A stretch of DNA of 64,000 nucleotides from Topomyia yanbarensis (lineage: Eukaryota; Arthropoda; Insecta; Diptera; Culicidae): contig NC_080672.1 of the NCBI RefSeq assembly GCF_030247195.1, positions 386,401,037 to 386,465,036 on the forward strand, read 5' to 3'. Position 1 is the first letter of the stretch, and every line of letters begins with the position of its first letter. A program made the position numbers and the translations under genes. Below the pieces are notes generated by a model that did no database searches, had not been told where the DNA came from, and saw nothing but the letters and a program-made list of their open reading frames with translations. Positions 40,758-52,640 of this stretch are shown here, in pieces.

Positions 40758-42475
40758 GATGCTATTTTGATCGGCATGCAGTCATCTGGTATAATAAAAC
40801 AAGATTGTTTATTGTATAGGGATCTTCAGCATGATGGCTAAAGCTTTTTATAAAACTGAGCATGTTGTTAGTTTTGTGAATGCTGTGTCGCAAGTTTGAA
40901 AGTGATCCGTGCGACTGCGCCAATTATGTATGATCTCGCATTAGAGTCTTTTTAAACACACGTTTACATTTTTTCATGTTCAGTTGTAATAGGCGTCTGA
41001 ATCCGTCACTTTTTATTGCGAGCACTGGTGAGTGTATTAGTTCTCTATTAACACATTACTCTGGTTCATCTCTGTGTTCTTTTTAAACACTTCACTAGTT
41101 TTCTTTGGTCACAAATAGCGTTCCAACCACTTTTTTCACTCAACGGTTGAATCACATGATAAGTCGGCTTCTCTGACGCTAAGAAATTATGTTTAATAAC
41201 ATTATCAATACAAACAGGAACTTTGACGTTCTTCTTCGCATCATAGACGAAATCGTCAAGCTGATGCGTTATAAGCCCACTCCAATTGAGTGTAACATAA
41301 TCAACGAGATTATCACTCGCTGATTCATCGTCTGGAGTATCGTCGCTATCATACACAGAATCGCGTCCCTGATCCGAGATGATTTCGACGACTTCCTTCT
41401 TCGGTTCTAGAGGATCCGCAAACACGGATTTATTCCCCTGAGATGGCTGCTCCGATTTGGCGGAGTCTTTCTTAGAGGGCAATTCCTCTGATCTCGTCTT
41501 ACCATCCTTCGCACCTTTACGAGGGCGATCTTTGGTATAAGGCTTACTGCTATTCGCCTTTGACCTGGCTTTTGGACAGGAAAGGCCACCAAAAGTGGTA
41601 TCATCGGCACACGTATGCAAGGTGCCCACCCTTGCATCACATGTTTCATCGTTAATTGTCAATGTAACTCTATCGAGTATGATTCTAGGAGAAATAAATC
41701 CCCTATCCACAATCGACTCGAAGCGCTCTTCACAGAAGAGGAAATCAGAGTCAATACGAAGTCTACTTTCTGGTAGTCTAAAATACTTATCAGATCCAAT
41801 GATCCGATATCCTTTATTGAAAACACGCATCTCAGTGACCTTAGCCGCCCCCGAGATGAACGTCTCAAATAAGCTGCCAATTGACATGGTATAAGTGTTG
41901 AGGATGACGAACTGGTCTTTACCATCGACATTCCTCGTCAGTAGTACTCGGGCCGTAAACACGGTTACTTTCCGCTGTCACCATAATGTATTGCAAACTC
42001 TTCCGAGCGGACAATACTTACTTTACATCAACTAGTCACGGTTTGATTCACGCTTGGCAAAGTTATTGGATTGCGACGATGAAATCACTATTGAAAATCT
42101 CACTATTCTCGCGGTATTGTAGCCTGCTACTACATAACAGGAAAAACGATCTACTAAACGATTAACTTCGATTTCCTGTTATATGTACTGTATGTCCCGC
42201 TTTGATAAATATTAGGCGAACACAACGACACATCCAAGCGATTCGGCAATGTTACCACTCTCTAACTTTAAAAACTTGTTCGATTGTACGTTGAACTTTG
42301 AAATTTGTACTCGATATTATTCGGTTGCACTTGTCACGGTCGCCATTTACTGGTATAATATATGGTTTTCATTGTTTGAAATTAGTATAGTAAAGATGAA
42401 ACTTTCCTCCAAAAATGTGTACTACACGGTATATTAGAACTTGATTTTCTTTGTTTGATTCTGTCACGGTCGCCA
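40758..42475 (-). repeat. Third orphan-ORF unit (internal region) with PBS at 42461-42475
   Basis: Homologous to 9114-10675. The left boundary is at AATTTCA/GATGC, exactly where the LTR-like block ends in the other copies, but here the flanking LTR is missing. It carries both PBS motifs (42334 and 42461-42475) and the longest version of the orphan ORF. Left of it, 40625-40757 is a diverged duplicate of its first ~80 bp (GGTATGCAGTCGTCTGGTAG). Confidence 0.7.
41066..41962 (-). CDS. Orphan ORF, long form (298 codons)
   Basis: This is the most complete copy of the orphan frame. Relative to 9422-10123 it has 65 extra residues after CDARVGTL, a Lys/Ser/Pro-rich segment (DRPRKGAKDGKTRSEELPSK), followed by the shared acidic stretch and C-terminal part. 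The difference is a 195-bp in-frame gap without GT-AG ends, so a deletion in the other two copies is more likely than a retained intron. Elsewhere it differs by a few substitutions (DFLFCEERFES for DLLFSEGRFES). It initiates at GTG with no upstream ATG. A basic linker between a globular N-terminus and an acidic patch would suit a nucleic-acid-binding structural protein, but this is inference. Confidence 0.6.
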   Translation of the reverse strand: MFTARVLLTRNVDGKDQFVILNTYTMSIGSLFETFISGAAKVTEMRVFNKGYRIIGSDKYFRLPESRLRIDSDFLFCEERFESIVDRGFISPRIILDRVTLTINDETCDARVGTLHTCADDTTFGGLSCPKARSKANSSKPYTKDRPRKGAKDGKTRSEELPSKKDSAKSEQPSQGNKSVFADPLEPKKEVVEIISDQGRDSVYDSDDTPDDESASDNLVDYVTLNWSGLITHQLDDFVYDAKKNVKVPVCIDNVIKHNFLASEKPTYHVIQPLSEKSGWNAICDQRKLVKCLKRTQR

Positions 42476-42880
42476 TGAGCTATTCCTGTTTTTCATGATT
42501 ACTTTGCGTTATCCTGGGTTTGCACCGTCCAGTGTTCAAACAAGAATGCTTTATTGGATCGGACTTTATGTGGTTGCGATACTTTATGTGATTAAATCAA
42601 CTGGCATCCACCACAGATAGCCACCACAATGATTTCTATTAACAAGTTATAATCTCTGCTCACTTTATGTATCTCACCCATTGATAGACTCTCGGTTGCA
42701 ATCACACAGCTCTAATTCCCATCCTACGGTCGATAACGTGAACAACGGACCATTACCAAAACACCCGTGGACTACGCACTAACATAACACACGAAAAAAC
42801 GATATAAATGTTAGCACTGTTCTACTCACAAGTCTTGCTACCAGTTCGCGAACTACATCAACTAATTGTTCTAATTAATT
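42476..42880 (-). repeat. LTR-like block A, copy 6
   Basis: Homologous to 12690-13095, without the hairpin. It ends in a broken version of the MGNKNSKK ORF (GDPQVN readable at ~42885). Confidence 0.65.
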
Positions 42881-42987
42881 GTGTTTACTTGTGGGTCTCC
42901 ACTGTTTTTCATGATTACTTTACTTCCACATTCCTCGAAAAATGTGTACTACACGGTATATTAGAACTTGATTTTCCTTGTTTGATT

Positions 42988-43280
42988 CTGTCACGGTCGC
43001 CATAAGCTATTTCTGTTTTTCATTATTTATTTGCGTCATCCTGGATTTATACCGTCCAGTGTTCGAACAAGAATGCTTTATTGGATCGGACTTTATGGGG
43101 TTGCGATACTTTATGTGATTAAATCAACTGGAATCCACCACAGATAGTCACCACCAGGATTTCTATTAACAAGTTATAATCTCTGCTCACTTTATGTATC
43201 TCACCCATTGATGGACTCTCGGTTGCAATCACACAGCTCTAATTCCCATCCTACGGCCAACAACGGACCGTTACCAAAAC
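42988..43280 (-). repeat. PBS and LTR-like block A, copy 7
   Basis: PBS at 42988-43002 (TGGCGACCGTGACAG) followed by a diverged block from 43003 (TAAGCTATTTC) to about 43280. Confidence 0.65.
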
Positions 43281-44459
43281 ACAGTTTTGTTTTGAAATAT
43301 GCCTCATATTGTAACGCATCACAAATTATTCCCACAAAACCAATCCCTACATGCACCAATGTGAATCCTTCTGGATTTCTTGTCACTTGTCACTAATTTG
43401 AGTTCGTTCTAACGTTTACTAGTATACAGTACAGCTTACCTTAGCTTCGCATAACTGTATTAATGTTCTAATACGTATGAAGCGCCTGTAAGCCAACCAA
43501 CTTGCAGGCGATAGCTCAATCAGCGGTTGAGTAATCACACAAACACAATTAGTACCACAAATTGTTTATTGCTATTATGCCGCGGGTTACACTATTAACT
43601 GATTGAACTTGACGCCTGTTGCGTCTGCGAACCTTAATTAACTTCTCTGCTAATCGTAATTTAACTGATACTTGACGCCTGTTTGCGCCCGCGATCACTA
43701 ATCACTTTACACGACTGACTCTACTTAAAAGACTAACGGATTGCACGACTCACCCGGTTGCGCGTGCTAATCACAATTAACACCTTAACTCTAGTTCAAA
43801 AGACTTTCCAAAAACGCGGGTTTAGATCACTTTCGCGCATCTCTGAGAGAAATGCACGAAGTTCTTGAAAGCATTTCTAAAGCTCTCACTAGCACTGTCG
43901 GTCACTAACCGATTCAATTAAAAACAATGGGTCGTTTCCCGAGGTAATGCCATGTCCCTGCTACGGTAGGGTCGCGGCGTAAACAAACAATACTGCCTTC
44001 GCGTATGCAAAGCGCAGCGTCAAAGAAACTTGCTTAGCTTAAGACTAAGTCATTACTCATGGAATCGAACATCCAAGAGATGGGCAAATGATGATTGAAT
44101 ATTACCGAGATTGAAACCGGAGAAAATTAGGGACTCTGCACGTAGATTCCATTTTTCGCCATGTTTGCTGCAGATCCAGTACCACAATCAAGCCATCTTT
44201 CTATTTTTCTGTGCGGTCAAACTAATACCATTGATTTCGAAAGCGATTGGGTTGGATTGCATTTGAGCTGAAATCCGTACTGAATTCATTCAGGATTGCG
44301 AACCGGTTCCGCAATTAGTTTGACTGGAATGCTGTGCATCGCAAGTTATTGAAAGTGGTCTGTTTCGTCAAACGTTGGGGCCAAGTTGCCCTAATACTAT
44401 TAACGACAGTTTATTCGCGTATCTTTTATTGTGGGCTCCGATTTCTTTAATTTCGCGGT
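43281..44459. repeat. LTR-like repeat C, copy 1, and flanks
   Basis: 43780-44060 is homologous to 56085-56370 (ACGCGGGTTTAGATCA, GCTACGGTAGGGTCGCGGCG, AACTTGCTTAGCTTAAG). 43500-43780 has CACTAAT/CTAATCA phrases and CGCCTGTT repeats, also seen at 55900-56080. No coding sequence. Orientation unknown, although a minus-strand AATAAA lies near 43565. Confidence 0.6.
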
Positions 44460-44474
44460 ATGTCACGGTCGCCA
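44460..44474 (-). promoter_or_regulatory. tRNA-Arg PBS
   Basis: Minus-strand TGGCGACCGTGACAT after ...TTCATA. A shortened duplicate of the same context lies at about 44820-44885. Confidence 0.6.
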
Positions 44475-44489
44475 TATGAACATTGATTT

Positions 44490-44618
44490 CATATGTTTAC
44501 ATATCCCACAGCTACTACAGCCAAAACATAGAGCGCCACATTTCGAGCGCTTTGATGCTGCTCTGCGCTAGTTAGAGGTGTTGGTGGCGACGATTTCGTC
44601 TGCCGGGAACCAACCCAT
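44490..44618 (-). pseudogene. MGWF small ORF, copy 3, decayed
   Basis: The ATG at 44618 starts MGWFPADEIVATNTSN, then stops. The remainder is readable in other registers as the paralogue of 30956-31156 (ALC..., AVVAVGY). It ends within ~20 bp of the PBS at 44460-44474. Confidence 0.5.
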
Positions 44619-45069
44619 TGTTTATAAAAATTTCCTTGCACTTTGCACTATTAATAAAAATCAAAACTTAGCGAACAAAGAAAAGTAGTAAATCAACTCA
44701 TTAGTACCACCACATTACAGTAATTTTTATTATCTAATAATTAGTGTATTTTTGAAATATGCCTCATATGCTTCGCATAGCTTATTTGAGGGGATTATTT
44801 ATAATTTATAACTATTAACGACAGTTTATTCGCGTATCTTTTATTGTGGGCTCCAATTTTTTTAATTTCGCGGGTCGCCATATGTCATGTGATATTCACG
44901 AACACGAACGTCTGAATGATGTTTGCTTTGATTTTAGACCAAAGTTTTATTCAATATTTGGCCTTTTTACTAGAGGTGTTTGAAGTCTCATGTATCGATC
45001 AACCAATCAGGTAATTGTTGCGGAAGGCGACAGGGAAGGAGTTTTTTTAGTTTAATATTTTTCAAATTG

Positions 45070-45540
45070 GCTCTAGCTGAGTCCAGCGTTGTTTAATCGA
45101 TACAATAAACTTTTACTGTTGCAATTATTTTGTTGGAACTCTGAAGGGATTGGTTGGAATAACTCCCGGTTAAACGGGATAAAATCAGTTGAATCACTGC
45201 CGCTCGTTTCGACTCTGTAACTATTGTGCTGCCTAAGTTAACAGCATCGATGAACGAGGAGGTACAACTGTGGTTGTCGAACTGTTCCAAGTGAAATTCT
45301 TTGTTCATTGGTTTTTATTTTTAAACCAATTATTTCTCTTATTTCGTTTATTCTGTTTCTTAAGTTTTTAAGGATTAGGTCTGATGCCTGCTGTGACAAC
45401 TTCTCTTCATGTTGTCTGAGAAAAACATTAATATCTTCATCTGACTTTTATGCTTTATCTAATTTTGTCCGAAGTGTTTTCCTTTTATATTGGGTATTAT
45501 AGATTTGTCTAGGTTTTTTTTGGTTATTCCCTGTAATAAT
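45070..45540 (-). pseudogene. Possible retroelement gag fragment, frameshifted
   Basis: 45093-45308 is open (MNKEFHLEQFDNHSCTSSFI..., VIQLILSRLTGSYSNQ). The sequence upstream reads in another register LRQHEEKLSQQASDLILKNL and RNRINEIREIIGLK. Both look like coding helices; the second part recalls gypsy-type gag (xxLILSRLTG). No motif is decisive. Confidence 0.35.
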
Positions 45541-47670
45541 TGTTGTCGTGGTAACATGCATCTCTTTTTTTTTTTTCCAAATTTGACTTACGTTTCACCT
45601 AGAGATTTCATTTCGTGAGAGGAGAAAATTAAATATTGAATTTCATATAATTTTATCTCGATCATACTGTGAATACTTTTTCCTCAACTTTAATTGTGTT
45701 TTTTTCGACTTCGAGTTTTGACAAGGTTGCCATTTAGCTTGTTAGTTCATAGCTAGCTCCCATCCAGCGACTCCACTCCGAAAATTTTATAGCATAAAAA
45801 AAAACCATCTGAAGTTCAATTTATAACGTACCATAGTATTGTATTAGTTTCTGGAGTGCTCAAGGTTAACCTCACTCAAACCGTAGGACCAAAATCAAAT
45901 AAGTTGTCCCAGCTGTTCCCAGCCCAAAAAGTCTCGCTATTTCACTGAACCTATTTTTATGCTGGTTCTGCTATTTTTCTTGTCAGCTTAGTCTATATTC
46001 TCATCAATCTCGCCTTAACTATTTGGTGGGCGGCAAAGTTTCGAGTATTTTCCAATTTAAGCATATTAATTATTTATTAGAAAACGTCACCTTCGCTTGT
46101 GCATCCTAAATATAGTAGACTATGTAATTTGTAACGATAATATATGCTGCAATGATGAATCAATTTCTTTTTTTTATTTGAAGAATTTCTGAATTCCGAA
46201 AACGGATTTATTTTCTTCACTAAAAATAATGACTAGTGAAGTTACAAAGCAAAAGTCCATGCGTTTTGAATAAATGAAAAAAATAAGAAGAGAAAATTTC
46301 CCTTTAAATTTCACCAGGTTATATTTATTGAATTCAGAGTATAAATTGTCGATTTCTTCAGTGTCTGTTCACTTATAGTCGACGGGTTTTACTTTGTAGT
46401 AACACTTAGTTCAATCGAAACACTTCCCTTTTACAACCGAAAGCATCTGCTGCATTTCTTTTCAGAATCCGATATTTCTATTTCTACAGCCTCTTGTATC
46501 CACTGTTGACCCTTGCCTGTTCATGATTTAGTACTAGAACATACTTGTGTAGAGGTGTCTGGGGCTAGTTGGCGTCACGGGTAAGTTAGGGGAAACCCTG
46601 TATTCTTCGTTTGAATTGAACATGTCTCGTTAAAAATTTCAAGGAATATTGAGTTCTATTTCAAAAAGACGTATTTAACAATAAATGCATAGCTTTGTTT
46701 ACTTTCTCTTTTGATCATTACGGTGCCATTATGACGTTTTCAAATGATTTTCTGGTATATATAGAACCTGGAAAACCACCTTATAAAAAACAGGAGAGAA
46801 ACTATTCAAAGAGAGTCTCTTATTGTTAGATATGATCTTTTTGTTTCTGAACAACATTCTCCAATGTGTTTATGTCGCATTGTATTTAATTTTGTAGAAG
46901 TTCTTGGCGATTCAGGAAGATTCTATCGACGAACAGAGCCTCTAACTCCTTTATTGTTTCTTTTTTTTATAGCATAGTCCTTTATTGTCTTGGTTAAGTA
47001 TCACTGGTGATATTAGGCTATACTTTGAAAACTTTGGTTTTGATCTAGATAAGTTGCAGCTGATCTAGATCAGCTTTGTTAGACGCATCATTTTCACCTG
47101 ATTCCGTAGTTGCCAGGTTTCACATTTGTGACATATCCTACAAAAACACTTAAACTCCAAAGTGTATCTAGATGACGTTGTATTGTATTTCATGTAATAC
47201 GGCCAAAAACAGAAACTTTCACCTTTACATTTACAAATAGCTCAGGAAAAATATTGTTTTCTTCTATAAGTTGAACCTACGCAGATGGCGTACATTTGGC
47301 CAGAATGTCAATTACGACGAACACAATCTCCGAGCTCTAGATATAAGTATTTAAGTGGCGAAGTACTTTGGATGTTATTTATCATTATTTTTACCACTTT
47401 TGATTTATCTAGTAAAGATGAAACTGATCTAGATCAGTTCATCCTTTGGCAGCAGCTTCCTAGCAAAGAACTGTCTTCCGCAATATTGTTTGTTTTGACA
47501 TTTTCCACACGAGTTCCTAAGACACCCATGCTACAAAATGTATCTAGATTGCGCTTTTTTTTGCTGAGATGTCTCCATGCAGTGGTTGAAAACGCTAAAA
47601 GCGCGATTGTTTTGAATAACCGCGAAATGGTTAGCTAAGCCATGCCTCTTCTTTTTTAGTAAAAAAAAAT
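45541..47670. other. Unassigned AT-rich sequence
   Basis: No gene, repeat boundary or coding relic I can support. The 117-codon plus-strand frame at 47285-47638 has no recognisable domain and is bounded by AT-rich sequence. Confidence 0.35.
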
Positions 47671-48704
47671 GTTAATTAATCATCCTTTCAGTGAGATGCA
47701 CAATTTATTTGTCGATAAGTAGAAATAGCGAGTTGGTGGATTCTGCAAAGTTGTAGTAAAATCCTCTACAAAAAGCTTGCCGAAGGTGGTAATAAGTATT
47801 CTATCTTTTTTAATATTTGAGATGTAGTGTATTATATGAAAAAAGGTCGATAATATCAATTTTGTCCCTATAACTCATCCACGAATTTTTAAAGTTTAAA
47901 ACATTTTACAAAACTGTCACCATTAATGAAGCACAAGTTGTTGGTAAACGAAGCAATTTAATATAATGAATAGTTATAGCTCGTAAAACGGCCTACTTTT
48001 CGCTCCAATAGATGATAAATGCTAGAACAACACTAAACAAGTAATCAAAATATGCGTGTTTATTAAATGAATCTCTATAGGTAGATTTTCCGTAAATGAT
48101 GCACCGTTTCTAAAAAAACGGTGAAGATAGAAAGCCAGGGTCTTTGGCAAAGTTTCTTGTGAGAGCATTTCCTGAAACTTTGCTGAAGATATTAGCACTT
48201 TATCTATTCAGGGTCACTGAATATCGTTTGTATCAAGATTTTAGACTAGAAAATTGTATTTTGTGATTCCGACTGCCGGAGCCATGTATACAATTGGATA
48301 CAAATGATTCGTACAGAATCTTGATGCATTTTTCTACTTCTTTCAAATGCTTACTGAGTTGTCTGCCCGGTTTTGTCCGTTCATGAGTTATTTGAGTGTA
48401 AAGAAGGACATTTTTCGATCAAAAATTGTAAAGTTTGTATTTTATTAATTGTTACAGTTTTGTAAAACATCCGAAACTTCTAAAAAATCTTGGTTATGAT
48501 TTTAATGAAAAAAAAAATTCTTTTTTCGGCCTTTTGTCAATTAGTGCTCTATATCTTTGAGAAGATTAAAGATAAAATATTTCCACTTTCGGTAAAGTTT
48601 CTTGTAGAATAATTTACTACAACTTTGCAGAATATATAAACTCGCTATCTCTAATTATACGAGAAAAAAAAATTTGCATCTTACTAATAGGAGGATTAAT
48701 CAAC
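47671..48704. mobile_element. Foldback element with long imperfect inverted repeats
   Basis: The ends GTTAATTAATCATCCTTTCA (47671) and the near-inverse at 48685-48704 continue inward for about 170 bp on each side (GCGAG, TTCTGCAAAGTTGTAGTAAA and so on). Non-coding, 1.03 kb. Confidence 0.75.
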
Positions 48705-51080
48705 AAAAGTTTTGTTTTAAAATAGTGGGTGTCCCATTACCATATTTTTTTTCCGAAGATAGTATATTGTTGTAACTAGTCATTTCGAAGTTATTCAACA
48801 CGATTACGGTTTTGCCTTTCTCATATACAACTCTCCTATCGGCTGCTGTTGAATTTTTTATTGATCGGACTTCCGGTTTCTAAGTAACGGGTTAAAGAGT
48901 GCGGTCACACATCAAATACCCATATAAACTGGTACCATCATGATGGCAAAATAATGCATAATAAAATGTATGCAGAATTATTCAAAATTGCAGGTCTAGA
49001 TCACTAATGACCAATCGAACTATCTTTGGCCCCATTGACCGCCTATGACGATGCTTGATGCCCCCGGGGAATTTGCCAAATCCCTAAGTTAATGTCCCAT
49101 CTATTTCTCGGCGAATTCTTTACTGATTTTAAACGAAAGATATGACACTCCCATTAACTGTTATTGAATTTTATCCAGATCTGACGTTTGGTTCCGGAGT
49201 TATAGGTTGGATAGGACGGTCAGACAGGAGTTTCCTATATAAACCATTACAATCGTAATACCTCAGAGCAGTGATGCCGCTAGTACAGATTTATCTAGAA
49301 AGATATACATTTTTTAAGTATTTTTGGTACAGATTCTGTACGGTTTAGATTACAGATTTTGGTAAAAGAGTACAGATTGGTACAGAATTTTTTTTTACCG
49401 TGACGGCAGCCCAAAATAATTAAACACTGCAAACCGGCAAAAATTGAGTAAGGCCGCTGATTAAATGGCAGCGAGAAGCTGAGCTGGAGCTGTCAACATT
49501 ATGATGCCATATATGAGGAATCTGTGTGCTTGCCAGAGTAAAAGCAGACAATCATCCCTTTGATTTGCTAGAAGCAGTTTTGTCGCTATCGCATCTTAAT
49601 GTCAATTTCAGCTCGCCGGCCCGAATTAAAAATATGTGCATCAAATGATATTTTGTTCAAATAACCTTGTTACTATTTTGGTACAGAATCCAAGTACAGA
49701 TTTTTCTACATAAAAGCGCAGATAGAAAAGATTTTTCAACTCCCGGTACAGATTTTATTGTCCTGATCCAGACAGTGTTGCAAACACTGTCTGGATCAGG
49801 ACAAGTGTCTGTAACCGAGCCACAGTGGGACGAGCCCGGACTCCATATATGAATGTTATGTGATATTCTCACTAGTATCTTTCTCCTATCAATGAGCCAT
49901 CAGAGACCTTTTTGCGAGATTTTAAATGATTTGAACGTAAAATGAATTTTTGGCAGCTTTTTAAGGGCATAATTCAAGTGTTTTTTTGCATAATTTGACC
50001 ATAGGAACTACATCCGTTTATTTTCCTTTTTCAAAGAAATGGTTGATTTTATGCATTGCGTTACTTCACCAAAATTATCCGTGTGATAAAATTACATCGT
50101 GAAATCGCCAAAAATAAGTCACTAGTAGGTTTAGTTAGTGTTTAGATAACTGTTTGTCATGAATTTTTATTGAATTCGAACTTCAAATGCGATAACAACA
50201 ACGACCCCTGTGAATGCTTGCGATCACACTATACTCATTCAAATGCTTTTAATTTTCTCTTTAAAATGAGTATATGCTAGTTTAGCGAAAACTTGCGATG
50301 AGCGGTAAAATTTTTAAAAAACTGTGAATGGAGACGCATGGTTATTACTGATATTGAATTTGAATAATCACTTTCTAGCTAGAATAATGACACGAATACA
50401 TGCACAACTTTCAAATAGCATTGAGAGCATGATCTACAAGGGTTTTATTAGTGATCAAGAGTAAGAAACCGAGTGGGAAGTATGTTTTTTACATGGTAGA
50501 GGTATTAAGAATGATTGAAAATCAGTAAATATTTTCAACCATCTGAAATAGGTTATAAAATGTTTCTGGAACTATTTCTAGCTAACTTGCACAATAACTG
50601 TCAAATAGAGTGAAAACAGTTGAGTTCTAGTCATTTGGTGAGACTATTTTGATCCAAATTTGCATAGCACTGATATAGCTTAAGGGTATGCGATATTATC
50701 CAAATAAAATAAGACCATTTTTAAATGAACCATATACACGAAAAAAGGGTTTTGGATTTATTTTCATTTGATATGAACTAAGCAATCTAAGTAACTTAAG
50801 ACAAACCTACGAAAAAATCGTTAACCATCTTGTTGATTAGTGAATGTAATTAAACATTCCACTAAGACGCTCAAACTGTTTGTTTTGAAAATATAGCTTT
50901 CATATCAAGTAACCTAATTATCAAAATTAGTCGAACACATCTTATTTGATCCGTAAAAACAAAATAATCATTTCTGAAGCCCCATCATGAGATGTCAATT
51001 AATTCGTTTCAATATGTAAAATAAATTCCAAAATTACTATTGAAAAAAAATCATTATAAAAGTTAAAATCCTTGCTTTTG
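48705..51080. other. Unassigned AT-rich sequence with a palindrome
   Basis: Contains TACAGATT-rich sequence (49280-49400 and 49680-49760) typical of a dispersed insect repeat and the perfect palindrome at 49758-49804. No coding sequence. Confidence 0.35.
49758..49804. repeat. Perfect palindrome, 22-bp arms
   Basis: TTGTCCTGATCCAGACAGTG starts the left arm (49758-49779), with a 3-bp spacer and the inverse at 49783-49804. Flanks show no terminator-like T run. Confidence 0.9.
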
Positions 51081-51082
51081 AG

Positions 51083-51430
51083 CCACTCTAATAAGTAGTA
51101 GTAATTTATATTTTTATATTTTTTTAATCAAAATAAACATTCAGCGCACCAAAACTTTTGAACCCTCACAACAAAATAATGTTTTGAGCCACCCTAACGT
51201 ATAATGATTTTTTTACATGTGTTAATATCAAAAACGATTTAGCACACGAAAATTAATGTACACAAATTTTAGGAAGGATACCGAAAAAAATATTTGAGGC
51301 TCTCTAATGAAAAGTAAACGCTTATTTTGGAAATGTTTTAATATCAAAAACGAATTCAGCGTACCAAAATTACATAAAATCGTCCTATTTGAACCGATAC
51401 GGCAAAATTTGGTCCACCTTTTGTTCTAAT
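51083..51430 (+). repeat. Decayed ~107-bp tandem repeat, three units
   Basis: Units share AATATCAAAAACGAATTCAG, CGTACCAAAATT and a GAGCCACCCTAA phrase at intervals near 105-110 bp. Highly diverged. Confidence 0.5.
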
Positions 51431-52367
51431 TCGTGCCACTGTGAGGGCCCTCGGTTCGGATACGTGAATCCAAATCATTTATCGGACTGTTCATGTTTTG
51501 TGCAGTCGACCATGTCCAGTCATGTTTTGTGCTAGGACCGTTTTAGTATTAACCATCTTGCTATTAGAGCATTTTTTCTTATTATCGTAAAAATATTACA
51601 GCCTAGTTTTGGGTGTACCAGAATCGGTTCTCTCCATACGTCCTTTGTGGGTGATAAGTGATGGTAACTGTCATAGCTTCTTTCATTTCATTCATTTGAT
51701 TCATTTTTAAGGTTACGATTCGTTTTTAATTTTAATAATTGATTTGTTAACGAGTTTCGTTTAAGCAGCGTATTGCTCCTATATTCTCTGGACGACGAAT
51801 ACTTACGCATAGCACATGGTTCGCGCAAGTTCGAGTAACGGTTTCCTTTGTTCTTCAGACAATGCACACAAAACTAAAGATTGTCGTTCGTCTCGCTTTG
51901 CCTGGGGCAGAAGCAAGGAATAGATTTAATATCGTGACAATTGGGTTCGGTAGATGGCAACCGCTTACTTCTTGACATGCTGCATCATTCAGTTGCTTTA
52001 CTTTAACTGTTTTAATTTGCAATCGGGGCTTCTGTTGTCTCTTGTCATATTGTGGATAAGTCATTTGCTCAGTATGAACTCCGTTTTCAGTCCATTACAG
52101 TTGTACTCTTTGTGAATGTCTAGTTTTTCTGCTAGCGTGGATAGGGTTATGTTAGTTATGAGTACGATCAATCCAGTTTTTCGTCACGCTACCCGAGTGA
52201 GCAACGATTACCGGTTGACGAGCCCAGACCTATCAGTGAAACTTGTCGACAGCATTCTGTTGCTTCTGACTTTGACAGCATCGTTAGCACGCTTTTATGC
52301 TCAAACGATCGTCAACGATCAAACTACTCTACATTGTATGTATTCAACGGGTTCTCGACGACTGCAA
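51431..52367. other. Unassigned, with a decayed satellite core
   Basis: GTCCTTTGTGGGTGATAAGTG at 51640-51660 is a degraded satellite core; a similar one (CGCAGGTGATAAGTG) lies at about 53700-53715. No gene seen. Confidence 0.35.
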
Positions 52368-52640
52368 ATCGAATCGATCTTTCGACAAAATTAACCATGA
52401 TATCGCAACAGTCAGGCTAGACAACCTTGGTATTCATAGACACCTTCTTCGTTGGTTTCGATCCTATCTTGATGAAAGGCAGCTTCGAATTAGCTTTGAT
52501 AACTGCTGTTTATCTGCACTATTTCTTGCTACAAACGGCATCCCGTAAGGAAGCCATCTAGGACCAGTAATATTTCTATTCTTTTTTTAATGACGTCAAT
52601 ATCAAATTACAAGGACTGCGTCATTCCTTGTCCAAAAACA
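52368..52640 (+). pseudogene. CR1/Jockey-like RT scrap on the plus strand
   Basis: Reads FDKINHDIATVRLDNLGIHR, WFRSYLDERQLRISFD, then NGIP, a TAA at 52546-52548, and GSHLGPVIFLFF: RT blocks 2-4 of a CR1/Jockey-type enzyme with one nonsense codon. It is the only clear plus-strand retrotransposon coding relic in the window. Confidence 0.8.

Noticed and set aside
47285..47638. 117-codon plus-strand frame as a host gene
   Set aside because: No domain, no splice-like context, no homologue inside the window; consistent with chance in AT-rich DNA.
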